Assembly: GCA_903863885.1 (NCBI GenBank)
Contig: CAIPEB010000760.1
Location: forward strand, 1-38,574
Reading direction: 5' to 3'
Length of the DNA stretch: 38,574 nt
Origin: an uncultured Planctomycetaceae bacterium
Lineage (GTDB): Bacteria > Planctomycetota > Planctomycetia > Pirellulales > Pirellulaceae
Within the stretch, counting starts at the first letter, position 1; every line of letters begins with the position of its first letter. Positions 26,627 to 35,585 of this stretch are shown here, in pieces. The position numbers and the translations under genes are program-made. The notes beneath the pieces were generated by a model. The model was not told where the DNA came from. It did no database searches and saw nothing but the letters and a program-made list of their open reading frames with translations.

Positions 26627-28297
26627 ATGTTGGCAGCTTTCGCGGCGTGCGCGGCACTATGCGCATTTTCGGCGTCTGGCGAGGACTCGCAGGTTCTCGC
26701 TGAGTGGGATTTTTCGAAGGGCGTGCAGGGTTGGACCGCGAACGCGGCGGCTCCGGTGAAACAGGCACCGGATGGCATCGTGATAGAAACGGACGGCCGC
26801 GACCCGCAGCTCACAAGTCCCGCGCTGGACATTACTCCGCAGGACGGAGACGTCATCGAAGTCCGCATGACGGCCTCGCGACCCGGCGAAATCCAGTGGT
26901 TCTGGCAGTACGACCCGTCCGGCCCCTCCGGCGGATTGTCCCAGGAACAAAGCCGGCTGGCAGGACTGGAAGACACTCGCAAGGAGCAGACCGTCGCGGC
27001 GCGCACTTTCTGGAAAACGGGAAAGCACATCACGGGCCTTCGGTTCGATCTGCCCGAGCACGGCCCCGGATCGTATCGCATTGCTTCGATCCGCGTGTTG
27101 CGCGGCCCCGCCGCGATGCCGCCCCAGTGGCGTCGCGAGTATCGACTGCCGGTTGCTCCGCGCCGGATCGACGTGGCGAAAGAAACGCCTCCGGCCACCC
27201 ATGCGGTTGCGAGCGACTACACGGTCGCAATGTGGTATTTCGCGGCCTGGGAACCCGAGTACACATGGGATGGCTGGCGGCAGGTCGCCGAGCGAGCGCC
27301 GTGGCGCATTCCGCTGCTGTTCGATTCTTCGGACAAGGAGATGAACTACAACGGCATTCAGTTCTATCGCGCGAGCAATCCCCGCATCGTGGACTGGCAC
27401 GTGCACTGGATGCGCGAGCACTGTGTCAACCTGATGCTTTGGGACTGGTATCCCGGCATGCATCCGGACGGCTCGTTCAATCCGACGTTCTTCGGCAACC
27501 GCGCGCTGGAAGTCGGCTTTCTCGGCAAGGAGCAACTGGGCGGACCGCCGGTGGCGACCAATCGCTTTGCGGACACGATGCCGTTTGCCGTGATGTGGAC
27601 CAATCACAAGCCGTCGCACGGAATCGGCAAGGGCCTTGCGGAGTACATCGTCGACCAGTTCTTTGTGCAGCCGAACTACTTCAAGATCGACGGCAAGGCT
27701 TTTCTGCCGCTCTGGTCGCCCGCTGACCTGATTTCCGGCGCGGGCGGCGAAGCCAAAGCCAAAGCGGTTCTCGAGCATCTTCGCCAATACGCGCGCAGCC
27801 GCGGAATCCCGGATGTTTATGTGGTGGCGGTCAACGGCGCGTTCACCCGCGAACAGATGTCGTCACTCGGGATCGACGGAGCGATGGGTTACAACTTGTT
27901 GCTCACCGGCGGATGGACTACGGAATTCCGGCAGATCGGCGACCGCGTTGTCGAGGACCGCATCGAGGATTTCCGGACACAGACGGTCCGCGGCCACGAA
28001 GCGACGTGGAACCGGATGGCGGACGCGTTCGGCCGCGATTACTTTCTGCCCACGTGTCCGATGCAGAACTGGGAACCCACACATCGACCGATCAACTACA
28101 TCATCCGCGACCATTCGCCGCAGGAATACGAACGGCTGCTCGCCTCGGCAAAGGCCACCATCGAGAAACGCGGCCTGCGCAAGTTCGTCTCGATCGAAGC
28201 ATTCAACGAGTGGCTTGAAGGAAGCTACGTTGAACCCGGCACTCAGTGGGGACTGACGTATCTCGAGGCGGTCAGGGAAGCGTTCAAGACAAACTGA
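26627..28297 (+). CDS. Secreted GH99-like / WbsX-domain protein
   Basis: The 556-residue protein begins with a short signal peptide (MLAAFAACAALCAFSASGED). Residues ~25-165 form a beta-sandwich-like binding region (LAEWDFSKGVQGW). From about 195 the GH99-like barrel begins: AMWYFAAWEPEYTWDGWRQ, then LLFDSSDKEMNYN, WHVHWMREHCVNLMLWDWYP and the late SIEAFNEWLEGSYVEPG. These are the conserved aromatic and acidic blocks of the family that includes endo-alpha-mannosidases and the O-antigen protein WbsX. Glutamates in EAFNEW and EGSY are candidate catalytic residues. It probably cleaves or rearranges mannan-type or other alpha-glycans outside the cytoplasm. The gene follows a MITE-like element. Confidence 0.82.
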   Translation: MLAAFAACAALCAFSASGEDSQVLAEWDFSKGVQGWTANAAAPVKQAPDGIVIETDGRDPQLTSPALDITPQDGDVIEVRMTASRPGEIQWFWQYDPSGPSGGLSQEQSRLAGLEDTRKEQTVAARTFWKTGKHITGLRFDLPEHGPGSYRIASIRVLRGPAAMPPQWRREYRLPVAPRRIDVAKETPPATHAVASDYTVAMWYFAAWEPEYTWDGWRQVAERAPWRIPLLFDSSDKEMNYNGIQFYRASNPRIVDWHVHWMREHCVNLMLWDWYPGMHPDGSFNPTFFGNRALEVGFLGKEQLGGPPVATNRFADTMPFAVMWTNHKPSHGIGKGLAEYIVDQFFVQPNYFKIDGKAFLPLWSPADLISGAGGEAKAKAVLEHLRQYARSRGIPDVYVVAVNGAFTREQMSSLGIDGAMGYNLLLTGGWTTEFRQIGDRVVEDRIEDFRTQTVRGHEATWNRMADAFGRDYFLPTCPMQNWEPTHRPINYIIRDHSPQEYERLLASAKATIEKRGLRKFVSIEAFNEWLEGSYVEPGTQWGLTYLEAVREAFKTN

Positions 28298-28404
28298 TTC
28301 GTCAATTGGCGCTTCGGCGCAGTACTGATCGCATGCGGGGATGGACGGAATGCGGACCGAACAAATCGTAAACGAACATCACATCCAATTGATGGATTCC
28401 TGGA

Positions 28405-29100
28405 ATGACTTCTTCCACGGTTGACACGCAGCACATCCGCGTGGCCGCACTCGTCGTCACGGATGACCGCATAACCGCGGAACTCTCGGATGGCCGAACG
28501 ATATCCGTTCCATTGTCATGGTATCCTCGCTTATGCCACGGAGCCGAAGAGGAACGACGGAATTGGCGACTCATCGGAAGCGGCCGCGGAATTCACTGGC
28601 CACAGTTGGATGACGACATCAGCGTGGAGAACTTCGTGTTCGGCCAGCCGTCAACTGAAAGCCAAGCGTCTCTTAAACGATGGCTCGATGATCGGAACAA
28701 AGGAGATGAAAAAGTCATTGATCCCAGTGCGTGCCACATGTCCGGAGAGAATCCCTGGACCTTTTTCGCGTTCCCTCGCGTCCTTGCCGATACGGAAAAT
28801 CTGCCAGTAGATGAACAGGCCAGGCGGATTCTGCTCGCGATTCAGCAGCACGGAGTTCCTGCTGCCACGTGGGTCAGTCCGCTGACTCCAGGTGTCGTCT
28901 ATTTCGCATGCCCGTACGAATCGCGAAAAGCACTCAATGATGCGATGGAATTGCTGGAAAGGCAGGGCGAGTTCGAAATAGGTTTCCTCGCAAAACGATC
29001 CGAGCATCTTTTCTCGCTGGTGGAGAAGAGCCCTGATGCACCCGATGTCATGGACTCGCCATCGTCCAGCGATAAAATGAAGCCGCAGTCGAACTCTTGA
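28405..29100 (+). CDS. DUF2442-domain protein with an unrecognised C-terminal domain
   Basis: The 231-residue protein opens with a DUF2442-type domain. It shows RVAALVVTDDRITAELSDG and then TISVPLSWYPRL, and it closes with GIHWPQLDDDISVENFV at about residues 63-79. DUF2442 proteins are usually ~80-90 residues and often paired with DUF4160 proteins in toxin-antitoxin-like pairs. Here no DUF4160 gene is adjacent, and residues ~110-210 are an additional alpha/beta region (NPWTFFAFPRVLADTENLP, then GVVYFACPYESRK) that I do not recognise. The tail is Ser/Asp-rich. It is followed after 12 nt by a small anchored protein gene, probably one transcript. Confidence 0.7.
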   Translation: MTSSTVDTQHIRVAALVVTDDRITAELSDGRTISVPLSWYPRLCHGAEEERRNWRLIGSGRGIHWPQLDDDISVENFVFGQPSTESQASLKRWLDDRNKGDEKVIDPSACHMSGENPWTFFAFPRVLADTENLPVDEQARRILLAIQQHGVPAATWVSPLTPGVVYFACPYESRKALNDAMELLERQGEFEIGFLAKRSEHLFSLVEKSPDAPDVMDSPSSSDKMKPQSNS

Positions 29101-29112
29101 AGTCCACGCCCT

Positions 29113-29778
29113 ATGAGATTCACCCGGCGGCATTTCACGCTTCGAGAATTACTTGCGGCCATAACCCTCGCCGCCTGTGTCGCCGCCGTCACATCGTGGG
29201 CATACCGGATCCACAAGGCCGCAACGTACGTCGAGTCCCAAGGCGGCGATGTATGGTGCTCTGGGCAGTTGTATTCCGGCTCCGATTTCGGAGGTTCCCC
29301 GATCTCGGCCACCCGAAAGCTGTGGTTACGTGCGGTCATCGTCAGCCGGATCATGTGCGGCACGAACACCGATCTGTGGGTCTGTTTCGTTCCGGACGAC
29401 CGCGAGCGTTTCGCCGAGTCGATCAAGCTTCTCGGCCCAAGGAAGATCACGTTCGAAGTGCTCGGCCCGAAGGACTTCGATTGGGTTCGAGGCCGTAATC
29501 CAGGGGTGAAGATTTCCGCCTGCGATGGACTCCCGATAGAACCAGCGCAACTTCCAATAGTCCGCCGCGAACAAGCAAGCCACAAGTCCGCGCCGCCATC
29601 GACAGCGGATGTCGCACGCATCCTCGCGGAGTTCGATCGCATGCGGGCTGAGAACCCGCAGTCAACCTATCGCCTGGATCGTTACGAGTCGGTAATCGGC
29701 TTTCCGCCGCCGGGCAAGATGGGCGTGATTTACGACAAACACACGGGCCGGACCATTTTCCTGCCGTGGCCGCGATAG
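29113..29778 (+). CDS. Membrane-anchored hypothetical protein
   Basis: The 221-residue protein has a short basic N-terminus and a single hydrophobic helix (LAAITLAACVAAVTSWAY at about residues 14-31). The lead FTLRELLAA is a common N-terminal style in planctomycete membrane proteins. The rest is soluble and hydrophilic, ending KMGVIYDKHTGRTIFLPWPR. No domain is recognised. A pilin-like methylation site was considered but lacks the invariant Glu-5 context. It is probably co-transcribed with the DUF2442-type gene 12 nt upstream. Confidence 0.6.
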   Translation: MRFTRRHFTLRELLAAITLAACVAAVTSWAYRIHKAATYVESQGGDVWCSGQLYSGSDFGGSPISATRKLWLRAVIVSRIMCGTNTDLWVCFVPDDRERFAESIKLLGPRKITFEVLGPKDFDWVRGRNPGVKISACDGLPIEPAQLPIVRREQASHKSAPPSTADVARILAEFDRMRAENPQSTYRLDRYESVIGFPPPGKMGVIYDKHTGRTIFLPWPR

Positions 29779-29814
29779 AAAGCCTCCTGCTTCCGTGTCA
29801 TTGTTCACGGTGCG

Positions 29815-30100
29815 GACCGGTTTTTGAGAACATCAACCGGTCGAAGCCCGTCGAGTGATGAAAACTCAGTCGCGATGCGACGGCCCTATCAAAGCCCTGG
29901 GCGAGACAACGCGAGCATCGCGAGCGTAGACGCGGCCCAGGGTTCACGGTCTTAACGAAGGATAGCCACAACGTGGCGACCCTATCGCCGTTCCGTTCGG
30001 ACTCCCTTGATGAAAGGTGGTCTTTACGTCCCCGGGGTTGCGCAACGCTCACAGAACTCGCCTTGCCCCCACCCCGGGCTTCCATAGAACTGTCCCGTCG
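29815..30100. repeat. Cluster of inverted repeats upstream of the OCD-like gene
   Basis: Several hairpins lie close together. One is GACCGGTT near 29817 with AACCGGTC near 29835. At 29869-29881 is GTCGC-GAT-GCGAC, followed by GGCCCTATC. At 29965-29977 is GCCAC-AAC-GTGGC, followed by GACCCTATC. Between these two, AGCCCTGGGC near 29893 pairs with GCCCAGGG near 29934. CCCCGGGG and GTTGCGCAAC lie near 30030-30047. The two hairpins with the CCCTATC tail have different but still complementary stems. The 29779-30239 gap has no supported gene. Confidence 0.7.
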
Positions 30101-30239
30101 TGACACAAGGGTGAATTCTTCAGCCCACATCGCATTCGTCTTCGCTTGCCGCACGGGAGTAAAATGTTAATTGGGAGACGCGAGCATCGCGTTTGCCGCC
30201 ACAGCGAAAGATGCCGTGCAGTTTTGCTGGAGGTGGTCT

Positions 30240-31580
30240 ATGAGCGAGGCAACGAAACACGCCGCGGAATTGCTGCCCGGACTGGTCGAAGATATCGAAG
30301 TTCAGGGCCACATCATTGACAGTCTGATCCTCCCCAAGATTCTCGACTGCATCTGTGCGCACGGCGCCACGTTCCACATTCAAGAACTGTCGATCGGCCG
30401 TCAGCGGGACGACCCGAGCCGAGCGCTGGTGCAGGTGCGAGCGTCAACGCCCGAGCAACTGCAGCACGTGCTGGCCGAAGTGGCTCATCACGGCGCGGTC
30501 CCCGTTGTTGCATGCGACTGCCGCTTTGAAACGGCCGATGCGGACGGCGTGTTTCCGGAGGGGTTCTACAGCACCACCAACCAGCGAACGGAGATCCGCA
30601 TGAACGGACGCTGGATTCCGGTGAGCGGTCAGGGAATGGACTGCGGCATCACGATCGATGCCTCGCGCGGCGCGGCTCGCTGTGTCGTAATGGACGAAGT
30701 GAAATCAGGCGATCCGATCGCGGTCGGTCACGGAGGCGTCCGCGTTTTCCCTGAAGAGCGGCCGCGTGAAACGCATCCGTTCGGGTTCATGGGGAGCAAG
30801 GTCTCGACGGAAAAGCCGAAAGGCGCGGCCATCCGTCAGATCGCGCGCGAGTTGGCCTATCACCGCGCGACGGGCGGCCGAACGGCCGTGGTCGCCGGGC
30901 CGGCGGTGGTACACACCGGCAGCGGCGAGTTCCTGTGCGAACTGATCCGGCGAGGCTATGTGGATCTGCTCCTTGCGGGAAATGCACTCGCCACGCATGA
31001 CATCGAGCAGTCCATGTTCGGAACCAGCCTCGGTGTCTATCTGGCGCGAGGCGCACCCGCAGAACACGGACACGAACACCACTTGAGGGCAATCAACCGG
31101 ATTCGTCGCGCAGGCGGTATCCGCCGCGCCGTGGAGGACGGCGTGCTGACGTCCGGAATCATGGCCGAATGCATCCGCCGCAGCGTGGACTTCCTGCTGG
31201 CGGGCAGCATCCGCGACGACGGTCCGCTGCCGGACGTCGTCACGGACGTGATGCAGGCCAAGCGTCTGATGCGCGAGAAACTCCGCGATGTCACGCTGTG
31301 CCTGATGATGGCCACAACGCTGCACGCCGTCGCGGTCGCCAATCTGCTGCCGGCGTGGGTCAAGGTCGTGTGCGTGGACATCAACCCGTCCACTGCAATC
31401 AAGCTTGCCGACCGCGGGTCATTCCAGACGATCAGCCTCGTTACGGATGTCGCTCCTTTTCTGCGAGCGCTGGTTGAGGAGCTATCGAGTACCAACGACC
31501 TGTCGCGTCCGGCGGAGGAAATGACGGACGCGTCGGTGCGAGCCGATTCCCGACAGCCAGGGACCCACCGATGGACATGA
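30240..31580 (+). CDS. TIGR00300 / LOR-SDH-type ornithine cyclodeaminase homologue
   Basis: The ATG at 30240 follows GGAGGTGG, and the family begins at this point (VQGHIIDSLILPKILD at about residues 21-36). A TTG at 30171 adds an implausible lead. Other family blocks in the 446 residues are PVSGQGMDCGI (127-137), RVFPEERPRE (168-177), MGSKVSTEKPKG (184-195), AVVAGPAVVHTGSG (216-229) and LLLAGNALATHDIEQSMFG (243-261). The tail beyond ~415 is unrelated. TIGR00300 proteins include the NAD-dependent ornithine cyclodeaminase of archaea and the C-terminal half of cyanobacterial AgrE/ArgZ, which convert ornithine to proline and ammonia. It overlaps by 10 nt the next gene, which matches the other half of AgrE. 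The product is cytoplasmic. Confidence 0.85.
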   Translation: MSEATKHAAELLPGLVEDIEVQGHIIDSLILPKILDCICAHGATFHIQELSIGRQRDDPSRALVQVRASTPEQLQHVLAEVAHHGAVPVVACDCRFETADADGVFPEGFYSTTNQRTEIRMNGRWIPVSGQGMDCGITIDASRGAARCVVMDEVKSGDPIAVGHGGVRVFPEERPRETHPFGFMGSKVSTEKPKGAAIRQIARELAYHRATGGRTAVVAGPAVVHTGSGEFLCELIRRGYVDLLLAGNALATHDIEQSMFGTSLGVYLARGAPAEHGHEHHLRAINRIRRAGGIRRAVEDGVLTSGIMAECIRRSVDFLLAGSIRDDGPLPDVVTDVMQAKRLMREKLRDVTLCLMMATTLHAVAVANLLPAWVKVVCVDINPSTAIKLADRGSFQTISLVTDVAPFLRALVEELSSTNDLSRPAEEMTDASVRADSRQPGTHRWT

Positions 31581-32500
31581 ACGAACAAAACGGTCGTCCG
31601 CGGATCCTGATGTGTCCGCCCGCGTTTTTCGGAATCGAATACGAAATCAATCCCTGGATGGATCGACGGCGGTCGAACGATCACGAAAGGGCGATTGAGC
31701 AGTGGACGACGCTGAAAACCCTGCTCGAGTCGCTGGGGGCAACGATCTGTTGCCTCGACCCGGTGCCCGGACTGCCGGACATGGTGTTCACGGCCAATGC
31801 GGCCCTGATATTCCGGAATCAGGCCATCCTGGCACGTTTCTGTCATCGGCAGCGGCAGGGGGAAGAGCAGCACTTTCGAGACTGGTTTGAGCGACATGGA
31901 TTCGAGTTGCTGGAGCTGCCGCGAGATTGCTTCTTCGAGGGCGCGGGCGACGCGCTGTTCGGCGGCGGGACGCTGTTCGCGGGCTATCGCATCCGCAGCA
32001 TCGTGAGCGGACACCGGCGAATCGCGGAACGGCTCGGCTGCCGTGTACTGTCGCTGGAACTGGTGGATCCTCACTTCTATCATCTCGACACGTGCTTCTG
32101 TCCGCTGAACGAACGCGCGGCCGTCTTTTACCCCCCGGCGTTTGACTCCTACGCGCGCAGGGCCTTGTCCGCAACAATCGAAGACCTGATTCCGGTCAGC
32201 GACGCGGAGGCTCGACGCTTTGCGTGCAACGCGGTCGTGCTGAGCAAAACGGTCATCACCAATGAAGGCTGTCCCGCACTGCATCGCGAACTGCGGAGCC
32301 GCGGATTCCGAACCTGCGAAACTCCGCTGAGCGAGTTCCTCAAAGCAGGCGGCAGCGCAAAGTGCCTGACACTGCGTCTGGACGGAGAGGATGCGGCGGC
32401 CTGGAGATCTGATCGGATCGCATCCGCGCCCTCTTGCGACGAGTCGCAGCAATCGTCAACCGGCGCAGACTCGAATGTCATTTCGACTCGAGTTTGCTGA
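31571..32500 (+). CDS. Arginine dihydrolase-like enzyme (guanidino-modifying superfamily)
   Basis: The 309-residue protein starts at ATG 31571, inside the end of the preceding gene. Motifs of the ArgZ/AgrE N-terminal domain and its amidinotransferase relatives are present. MCPPAFFGIEYEINPWMD lies at 14-31, PDMVFTANAALI at 69-80 with Asn76 at the position reported important for dihydrolysis in ArgZ, and FFEGAGDALF at 121-130. DPHFYHLDTCFCPL (166-179) carries catalytic His171, and GSAKCLTLRL (261-270) carries nucleophile Cys265. In cyanobacteria this domain converts arginine to ornithine, CO2 and two ammonia. Together with the neighbour it predicts arginine to proline conversion. A dimethylarginine hydrolase role is the main alternative. 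The last ~35 residues are a non-conserved tail overlapping the opposite-strand MalY-like gene by 23 nt. Confidence 0.8.
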   Translation: MDMNEQNGRPRILMCPPAFFGIEYEINPWMDRRRSNDHERAIEQWTTLKTLLESLGATICCLDPVPGLPDMVFTANAALIFRNQAILARFCHRQRQGEEQHFRDWFERHGFELLELPRDCFFEGAGDALFGGGTLFAGYRIRSIVSGHRRIAERLGCRVLSLELVDPHFYHLDTCFCPLNERAAVFYPPAFDSYARRALSATIEDLIPVSDAEARRFACNAVVLSKTVITNEGCPALHRELRSRGFRTCETPLSEFLKAGGSAKCLTLRLDGEDAAAWRSDRIASAPSCDESQQSSTGADSNVISTRVC

Positions 32501-33629
32501 CAGCGGCCGAGATCCGCTCGAGCGCGTCCTGCAGGGTGCTTCTCGGGCAGCCGAAGTTCAACCGCACAAATCCCTCGCCTTGAAACAGGCGTCCATCCGA
32601 CAAACGAAGTCCGGCTGACTCGAAGAAACGCATCGCATCCTGCCCGCGGAACCGCCGTGCATCAATCCATGCCAGGTAGGTTCCCTCGACGTGCGATACG
32701 GAGAACTGGGGCAAATGCTCACGAAAATAGGCCTCCAGCAGATCGCGGTTGCCTCGAAGATACTCGATCAACTCCAGTCGCCACGGCTCGCCTTCGGCAA
32801 ACGCGGCCCGGCAGGCAATCAGTCCCAGCACGTTCGGCAGCGGCACCAATTCGCTCGCGGCGCGACGGAAGCGTCGCCGCAGATCCTGATTCGGAATCAC
32901 GGCGAAACCGCAGCCGAGTCCGGACAAATTGAATGTCTTCGACGGCGACATCAGTGTCACGGTGCGGTCGGCCACTTCCGCGCCGAGCGTCGCGAAGGGC
33001 ACATGCACGCCGGGCTTCAGGGCAAGATCGCAATGAATCTCGTCCGAGCAGACCGCCAGACCGTGACGCTGACAAACCTCCGCAACCGCCGCCAGTTCCT
33101 CGCGCCCAAACACCCGCCCGACCGGATTGTGAGGATTGCAGAAGATCAGGCACTTCGTTCGCGGCGTGATGGCGCTGCTGAGCGCGTCGAGATCGAGCGT
33201 CCAGCGACCGCTGTCCTGAGCGAGGCCGACGGTCTTGAGCCCGCGGCCTGTTGCGCGGGGTGCGGCCAGAAACGGGGGATACGCGGGAACCAGCGTGACA
33301 ACTTCCTCGCCATCATCCGCGAGAGCCTGGCATGCAAGGTGGATTCCCGAAACCAGCCCCGGCAACCACACGAGCCATTTCGCTTCGATTTGCCAACCGT
33401 AGTGACTTGCCGCCCAATCGATCACGGATTGAGTGACCGCGTCGGTAACCGCCGGATAGCCGAAGACTCCATGCTCGACCCGTTCCTTCAGGGCACGAAG
33501 AACACACTCGGGAGAGGCAAAGTCCATATCGGCCACCCACATCGGTATGACCTGATTGGCCCGTGATTCCGACCATTTCAGACTGTCCGAGTTCCGTCGA
33601 TCCCGAATCAGGTCAAAGTCAATGGCCAT
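32478..33629 (-). CDS. MalY/PatB-family PLP enzyme (aminotransferase class I/II fold; C-S lyase-like)
   Basis: The ATG at 33629 (GGACGG upstream) gives 383 residues, the MalY/PatB length. The N-terminal PMWVADMDFASPE at about 29-41 is the typical MalY/PatB signature. IFCNPHNPVGRVF follows, then SDEIHCDL with Asp196 and Lys231 in SPSKTFNLSGL as the PLP-binding lysine. The C-terminal Arg lies in GFVRLNFGCPR. Relatives cleave cystathionine to homocysteine or act as cysteine-S-conjugate lyases. It faces the arginine dihydrolase gene tail to tail with a 23-nt overlap and follows the HtrA gene by 63 nt on the same strand. Confidence 0.92.
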   Translation of the reverse strand: MAIDFDLIRDRRNSDSLKWSESRANQVIPMWVADMDFASPECVLRALKERVEHGVFGYPAVTDAVTQSVIDWAASHYGWQIEAKWLVWLPGLVSGIHLACQALADDGEEVVTLVPAYPPFLAAPRATGRGLKTVGLAQDSGRWTLDLDALSSAITPRTKCLIFCNPHNPVGRVFGREELAAVAEVCQRHGLAVCSDEIHCDLALKPGVHVPFATLGAEVADRTVTLMSPSKTFNLSGLGCGFAVIPNQDLRRRFRRAASELVPLPNVLGLIACRAAFAEGEPWRLELIEYLRGNRDLLEAYFREHLPQFSVSHVEGTYLAWIDARRFRGQDAMRFFESAGLRLSDGRLFQGEGFVRLNFGCPRSTLQDALERISAAVSKLESK

Positions 33630-33692
33630 GGAATCCGTCCCTTTCGCGTATGCAGCCCGTGTCGCGGTCTCGGCTGAGGTTAATCAAGGCAA

Positions 33693-34817
33693 TCATTGCA
33701 GAGTCACGGTCGCCTGCTGGAGCTTTCCTTCGCGCTGAAATGTCACGGTAACACTGTCGCCCACTTTATGCCGTTCCAGCACGTTGAGCAGGTCGTCCAT
33801 GGATGCGACCTTCACATTATCGATGGCCTGAATCACATCCCCCAGAACCAGTTTGCCCGCGCCGGCGCGGCGTATGCCGCGAAGCCCTGCGGCGGCAGCA
33901 CCGGATCCCTGTTCCACTTCGCGGATCAGCACTCCTTCGATTCCGTTTTGAGCGGCCAAACCGTCGGGAATAGCGACGATTCCGAGTTTGGGCCTGACCA
34001 CGCGCCCGTGCTGAATAAGTTCCGGCACGGTCCGATTCACGATGTCCACCGGAACGGCGAACCCGATGCCGACGCTTGTGCCCGAAGGACTGTAAATCGC
34101 CGTGTTCACGCCGATCAATCGGCCGGCGCTGTCGAGGAGCGGGCCGCCCGAATTACCCGGGTTAATGGCCGCATCGGTCTGGATGACGTCCTGAATGGTG
34201 CGGCCGTTCGATGCTTCGATGCTGCGTCCCAGAGCGCTGACGATGCCCGTCGTAAGCGTCTGGTCGAGACCAAAGGGATTCCCGATGGCATAGACCCTCT
34301 GCCCGACTTGAAGGTCCTTGGACCGGCCGATCGCGATCGGCTTCAAGTGCGCCGGGGGCGCATCGATGCGCAATACGGCAATGTCCTTGTCCGGTTCGAC
34401 TCCGACGATGCGAGCCTTCCAATTGGACCGGTCATTCAGCGTGACCTGCAGCGAGTCGGCGGTCTGGATCACATGGGCGTTCGTGACGATGTGGCCGTCG
34501 GAGTCCCAGATGAACCCCGACCCTGTTCCAGCCGGTATCTCCATGACGTTGACCCCGAAGCGATCGGAGCGGACAGCCACACTTGTGATGAACACGACGG
34601 CGGGAGAAACTTCGGCGAAAACGGCGATGTTGGATTTTTCCTCCTCGGCCAGATCGCCGCGAGGCGTCACCGCGCGGGGTTCCGCCGCGGGCCGGAAGAG
34701 ACGCCCGGAGTTCTGTTGAACGATCAGCCAAACACCCACCAACAGCACGAGCAGCCACACGAGTCGCGGCGTTCGCGGCGCGGCAGGCCGATCCGACTGG
34801 GGAAACACACTACTCAT
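33693..34817 (-). CDS. HtrA/DegP-type serine protease with one PDZ domain, membrane-anchored
   Basis: The ATG at 34817 follows GGAAG and gives 374 residues. A transmembrane helix (LVWLLVLLVGVWLIV at about 19-33) anchors a trypsin-like domain with the triad His115 (TNAHVI), Asp145 (DKDIAVLRI) and Ser223 (GNSGGPL). A single PDZ domain occupies about 285-372 and includes GDVIQAIDNVKV. The architecture matches DegS/HtrA2-like envelope quality-control proteases rather than two-PDZ DegP. It cleaves misfolded or signalling substrates on the outside of the cytoplasmic membrane. The remaining N-terminal frame (to 35126) lacks coding character. Confidence 0.92.
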   Translation of the reverse strand: MSSVFPQSDRPAAPRTPRLVWLLVLLVGVWLIVQQNSGRLFRPAAEPRAVTPRGDLAEEEKSNIAVFAEVSPAVVFITSVAVRSDRFGVNVMEIPAGTGSGFIWDSDGHIVTNAHVIQTADSLQVTLNDRSNWKARIVGVEPDKDIAVLRIDAPPAHLKPIAIGRSKDLQVGQRVYAIGNPFGLDQTLTTGIVSALGRSIEASNGRTIQDVIQTDAAINPGNSGGPLLDSAGRLIGVNTAIYSPSGTSVGIGFAVPVDIVNRTVPELIQHGRVVRPKLGIVAIPDGLAAQNGIEGVLIREVEQGSGAAAAGLRGIRRAGAGKLVLGDVIQAIDNVKVASMDDLLNVLERHKVGDSVTVTFQREGKLQQATVTLQ

Positions 34818-35585
34818 AAGACTTCCATAGGGCGGTAGGACCGCCAGCCAAATTGGCGCTGTCGCGCCGGGTAAACATCCCGCTCCCGTTGGTCGCTGGA
34901 CATGGCGCAAGAAACAAATCTTCGGACGGCAAGTGCCAAAGTCACGTCCGGGAGCGGTAGGCAAAGCAACGTATTCCTGGACGCACTGCGCCCATCGTAC
35001 CGACTCGCCGCTGGCCACAAAATCCCGCGGCGCGGAATTGAATTCGGTTCGGTGGATCAGGCGGGAAGACGCGTCGCGTTTTCCTTGGGCCGATGCGGTT
35101 CTTAATCCGCCCTTGGCCGGCTGCACACGCGACTCGCCTGTGCCGCGAGTGGAGTATGAGCCTGCCTAAATGTCGTGAGACAAAGTCCCATTTCGATTGG
35201 GACAATTTCCTAATTGCACGACAGTCTGGACGGGCGAGAATTAACGGCAAGTCGAGCGGCAGTGAGCGGGCGACAATGCTATCAAGCCACCCCGCCCGCC
35301 GTCCAAAGCTCTCGGTGCTCGTCATGGGAATCGCCTCGGCAAAGCAGCCTTTCGTGCAATGCAACGCTGGAGTTCGCGTTTTTTCCTCAAGCCTGTTCAA
35401 AACATGGGTGGGCGGAATCGAAACAGCCTGGCAGCAACCTCCCGGATGTCTCAGTGCTTTGCACTCGCCCGAAAACCCGTGCGATTGTCGGTCGGCCGTG
35501 GCCGTCATGTCAGGATGTCAAGCCGTCAATCGAGATGAATGGCCGGTTGATCAGACAGTGACACAAGCAGTATGCGGAGAGGACC
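34818..35585. other. Divergent intergenic region between the HtrA gene and a small unknown gene
   Basis: No gene is supported in these 768 nt: the open frames here have the base use of non-coding or antisense sequence. One hairpin with GTCCCA/TGGGAC arms is at 35185-35203 with a 7-nt loop, in a locally AT-richer stretch (35190-35220) that could hold a promoter. Nothing else is clear. Confidence 0.45.

Noticed and set aside
29113-29200. Type IV pilin-like (prepilin) signal in the anchored protein
   Set aside because: The hydrophobic helix fits, but the Gly/Glu prepilin cleavage context is missing. FTLRELL is a common planctomycete membrane-protein lead.
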